This document shows positions 22,780-24,994 of a DNA stretch of 24,994 nucleotides, piece by piece. The translations under genes were made by a program, and so were the position numbers. A model generated the notes under the pieces. The model saw only the letters and a program-made list of their open reading frames with translations, searched no databases and was not told where the DNA came from. The stretch's first letter is position 1. Each line of letters opens with the position of its first letter. Source of the DNA: an uncultured Dorea sp. (GTDB lineage: Bacteria; Bacillota; Clostridia; Lachnospirales; Lachnospiraceae); contig UQRE01000034.1 in the NCBI GenBank assembly GCA_900543415.1, positions 1 through 24,994 on the forward strand. The letters run 5' to 3'.

Positions 22780-23961
22780 ATGAAGAATTTCACATTATAC
22801 ACCCCAACCAAGATTGTCTTTGGTAAAGAGGTTGAAACAGAGACTGGAAGGCTTGCAAAAGAGCAGGGGGCTTCCAAAGTATTGATCGTATACGGCGGAG
22901 GAAGTGTCATAAAAAGCGGGCTTCTTAAAAGCGTGCAGGAGTCGCTGCAAAAAGAAGGCATTTCTTATACTGAGCTTGCAGGAGTAAAGCCGAATCCGCG
23001 CATGTCTCTTGCAAGAGAAGGTGTGGAAAGGGCAAATTCTTTTGGGGCAGATTTTATTCTTGCAGTAGGAGGTGGAAGTTCCATTGATACAGCAAAAGCA
23101 GTTGCTATCGGAGCGGCAAACGAAGGGATTGATCTTCGGGAATTCTGGAGTGGAAAAGAAGCAATCACCAAGGCGCTTCCGTTAGGCGCTGTCCTTACGA
23201 TTGCGGCAGCGGGAAGTGAGATGAGCGATTCAGCAGTGTTGACCAATGAAGAGACAGGAAAAAAAGGCGGTGTGAATACAGATCTTGTCCGACCAAGATT
23301 TGCGGTTATGAATCCGGAACTTACTTACACACTTCCGAAATATCAGCTGACTTGTGGAATCGTAGATATTTTCATGCATACAATCGAACGATATTTTACA
23401 CCGGAAGATGGAAATGAATTGACGGATGAAATTGCAGAAGGCTTGCTGAGAACATTGATCCGCAACGGATTAAAAGCAGTGGAACACCCGAAGGATTATG
23501 ATGCGCTCAGTGAGATTATGTGGTGCGGAAGTCTTTCTCACAACAATCTGACCGGACTTGGAAGACTAAAGGATTTTGCCTGTCACAAATTGGGACATGA
23601 AATCGGCGGAATGTTTGATGAGGCACACGGAGCAACACTTTCAGCGGTGTGGGGAAGCTGGGCGAGATATGTGTATCAGCTGGATCTTGTAAGATTTGCA
23701 AATTACGGAAAGAAAGTCTGGAACATAGAAGTAGACAAAGCAGAAGAGGCGGCAATAGCGGCTATCGAGAAGACTGAAGAATTTTTCCGAGCGCTTGATA
23801 TGCCAGTGAGTATCGGAGAACTTTCCATTGGTGTACAGCCGGATGAGGTGCTTAAGAAAATGGCAGAAAGCGCAACAAAAGGAGATACAGTAAAACTTGG
23901 ATGTTTCAAGCGATTAGATATGCAGGATATGTATGAAATTTATAAAATGGCAAACCATTAG
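22780..23961 (+). CDS. Iron-containing alcohol dehydrogenase (butanol dehydrogenase-like)
   Basis: A 393-residue group III alcohol dehydrogenase. The nucleotide-binding motif GGGSSIDTAKAVA is at 97-109. Metal ligands fit D196 and H200 (IVDIFMHTIERYF), H269 and H283 (ACHKLGHEIGGMFDEAHG), with the same spacing as in FucO. The sequence resembles the NADPH-dependent BdhA/YqhD branch, which reduces aldehydes such as butanal; the exact substrate is not determined. AAAGGAG (22766-22772) precedes the ATG. The 21-nt gap after the response regulator would permit co-transcription, but no functional tie is evident. Confidence 0.92.
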   Translation: MKNFTLYTPTKIVFGKEVETETGRLAKEQGASKVLIVYGGGSVIKSGLLKSVQESLQKEGISYTELAGVKPNPRMSLAREGVERANSFGADFILAVGGGSSIDTAKAVAIGAANEGIDLREFWSGKEAITKALPLGAVLTIAAAGSEMSDSAVLTNEETGKKGGVNTDLVRPRFAVMNPELTYTLPKYQLTCGIVDIFMHTIERYFTPEDGNELTDEIAEGLLRTLIRNGLKAVEHPKDYDALSEIMWCGSLSHNNLTGLGRLKDFACHKLGHEIGGMFDEAHGATLSAVWGSWARYVYQLDLVRFANYGKKVWNIEVDKAEEAAIAAIEKTEEFFRALDMPVSIGELSIGVQPDEVLKKMAESATKGDTVKLGCFKRLDMQDMYEIYKMANH

Positions 23962-24000
23962 AAGGTTGACTGTGGGAAAAAGAATCAGGAGTGTGTGAAA

Positions 24001-24954
24001 ATGATTATACTCGACAAAACGCAAATCGAAGAATTGATGGATCTTCAGCAAATGATGGATCAGATTGAAGAGGCATATAGGATCTTTGGAAAGGGCGATT
24101 TCTATATGCCGCCAAGACCGAGTGTGGAACAAGATAATAAGACCATGCTTTATATGCCATGCTATACAAAAGAAGTGATCGGGACGAAGATTTTAAGCAT
24201 TTTTCCGGACAATGCAAGTCTGGGGCTTCCGTCCATTGACGGGATTATGTATCTCAATGACTATAAGACAGGCAGACCGTTGGCAGTTATGGATGGACAG
24301 GCAGTGACTGCGTGGCGTACTGGAGCGGTTGGAGGTGTGGGAATCCGCCATCTTTCAAGAAAGGATTGCCATGCGGTGGGGATTGTCGGTGCAGGAGTGC
24401 AGGGATTCTATCAAGCGCTTTACGCATGTGCGGCAAGACCGATCCATACAGTGTACGTATATAATCACAGCGCCCGTGATTTGACAGAATATCTTACGAG
24501 ACTGGAAAAAGCTATTGATAATCCAGCTGTAAAAGTAGTACAATGTAAGACGGTAGAAGAACTGGTAAAAGCAAGTGAGATCATCTGTACAACGACACCG
24601 TCTAAAGAGCCGGTGCTTCCGAATGATAAAGAGATGCTTCGTGGAAAATGTATCATTGCCATCGGTTCTTATACACCGGACATGAGGGAAATTCCCGATG
24701 CAATCTGGGATCTTGTAGAGCGAGTTTACATTGAACTTCCATATGCCTGTGAGGAGAGCGGAGATTTGAGCCAGCCTCTGGCAGAAGGAAGACTTAAAAA
24801 AGAGCAGACCGTTTTGATGAGTGATTATCTGGCGGAAGATCCTAGAGAAATTACTGATACCGGAGAGACCACCTATTTTAAATCCGTAGGAATGGGACTC
24901 TTTGATGTGTGTATTGCACAGAAAATATTAGAAATGACAGGTAGTGTCAAGTGA
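24001..24954 (+). CDS. Ornithine cyclodeaminase/mu-crystallin family protein
   Basis: A 317-residue NAD(P)-binding enzyme of the OCD/mu-crystallin family, which includes ornithine cyclodeaminase, alanine dehydrogenase and ketimine reductases. The conserved lysine region GTKILSIFPDN is near residue 67, the AWRTGAVGGVG helix near 102-112 and the Rossmann motif GIVGAGVQGFYQ near 127-138. CTTTPSKEPVL and GSYTPDMREI fit the family. The substrate is not decided by sequence. AGGAG (23987-23991) is 9 nt before the ATG at 24001; a GTG six bases upstream is too close to it. It follows the alcohol dehydrogenase gene by 39 nt. Sequence after its stop codon (24955-24994) is too short to interpret. Confidence 0.87.
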   Translation: MIILDKTQIEELMDLQQMMDQIEEAYRIFGKGDFYMPPRPSVEQDNKTMLYMPCYTKEVIGTKILSIFPDNASLGLPSIDGIMYLNDYKTGRPLAVMDGQAVTAWRTGAVGGVGIRHLSRKDCHAVGIVGAGVQGFYQALYACAARPIHTVYVYNHSARDLTEYLTRLEKAIDNPAVKVVQCKTVEELVKASEIICTTTPSKEPVLPNDKEMLRGKCIIAIGSYTPDMREIPDAIWDLVERVYIELPYACEESGDLSQPLAEGRLKKEQTVLMSDYLAEDPREITDTGETTYFKSVGMGLFDVCIAQKILEMTGSVK

Positions 24955-24994
24955 ACTATGAAAAACTGAGTTAAAAGAAAAAGGCTCAGATGAA

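Noticed and set aside
24967..24991. A terminator after the OCD-family gene
   Set aside because: CTGAG and CTCAG could pair, but the stem is 5 bp, the loop long and the window ends before any T run could be seen.

Overview
The window looks like a chromosomal segment of a low-GC, Gram-positive Clostridia, most likely a gut Lachnospiraceae (Dorea/Blautia/Ruminococcus-like). This is inferred from the AT-rich sequence, strong GGAGG-type ribosome binding sites, an era–yqzL-like–recO cluster, a CIRCE-controlled hrcA-grpE-dnaK-dnaJ operon, an alpha2-type glycyl-tRNA synthetase and the style of the proteins. No species can be named from the sequence alone. No rRNA, tRNA, CRISPR array or prophage was seen.

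Layout. 1-1076: the 3' part of a DUF4230-type gene and a maltose/galactoside-type O-acetyltransferase. 1174-5965: a large M16C zinc peptidase, Era GTPase, a small YqzL-like protein, and RecO, whose start lies inside the YqzL-like gene. 6050-7441: glycyl-tRNA synthetase. 7589-8836 (minus): the Na+/serine-threonine symporter SstT, convergent with glyS. 9189-11524: threonine dehydrogenase and 2-amino-3-ketobutyrate CoA ligase. SstT, Tdh and Kbl form a coherent unit: threonine is imported, oxidised and cleaved to glycine plus acetyl-CoA. 11525-12525: a mobile element with a RAYT-type (Y1/HUH) transposase. 12544-17650: the heat-shock operon with promoter, CIRCE and a terminator. 17669-20900 (minus): an ABC-2 exporter (ATPase and two permeases), divergent from a NarL-type two-component system (21037-22758). 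22780-24954: an iron-type alcohol dehydrogenase and an ornithine cyclodeaminase/mu-crystallin family protein.

The most unusual signal is a family of palindromic elements around the RAYT gene. Each full end has a near-perfect 15-bp core hairpin (arm GGGACGTAGCATTTT) whose outer arm end, CGTCCCAAATTG-like, is repeated outside the hairpin at an exact 22-nt period as TGTYCYAAAWTG. The two ends of the transposase element are in inverted orientation. A non-autonomous copy with the same architecture lies between glyS and its terminator, and a solo hairpin lies between the peptidase gene and era. Three of the four hairpins begin within a few bases of a stop codon. The arms outside the core differ between copies but remain complementary, so the stem itself appears conserved.

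Other points of note are a 58-nt inverted-repeat structure in the sstT leader just after a good promoter, the long out-of-frame yqzL-like/recO overlap, a hairpin-rich dnaK-dnaJ spacer, and repeated TGTCA motifs at the promoter of the two-component system.
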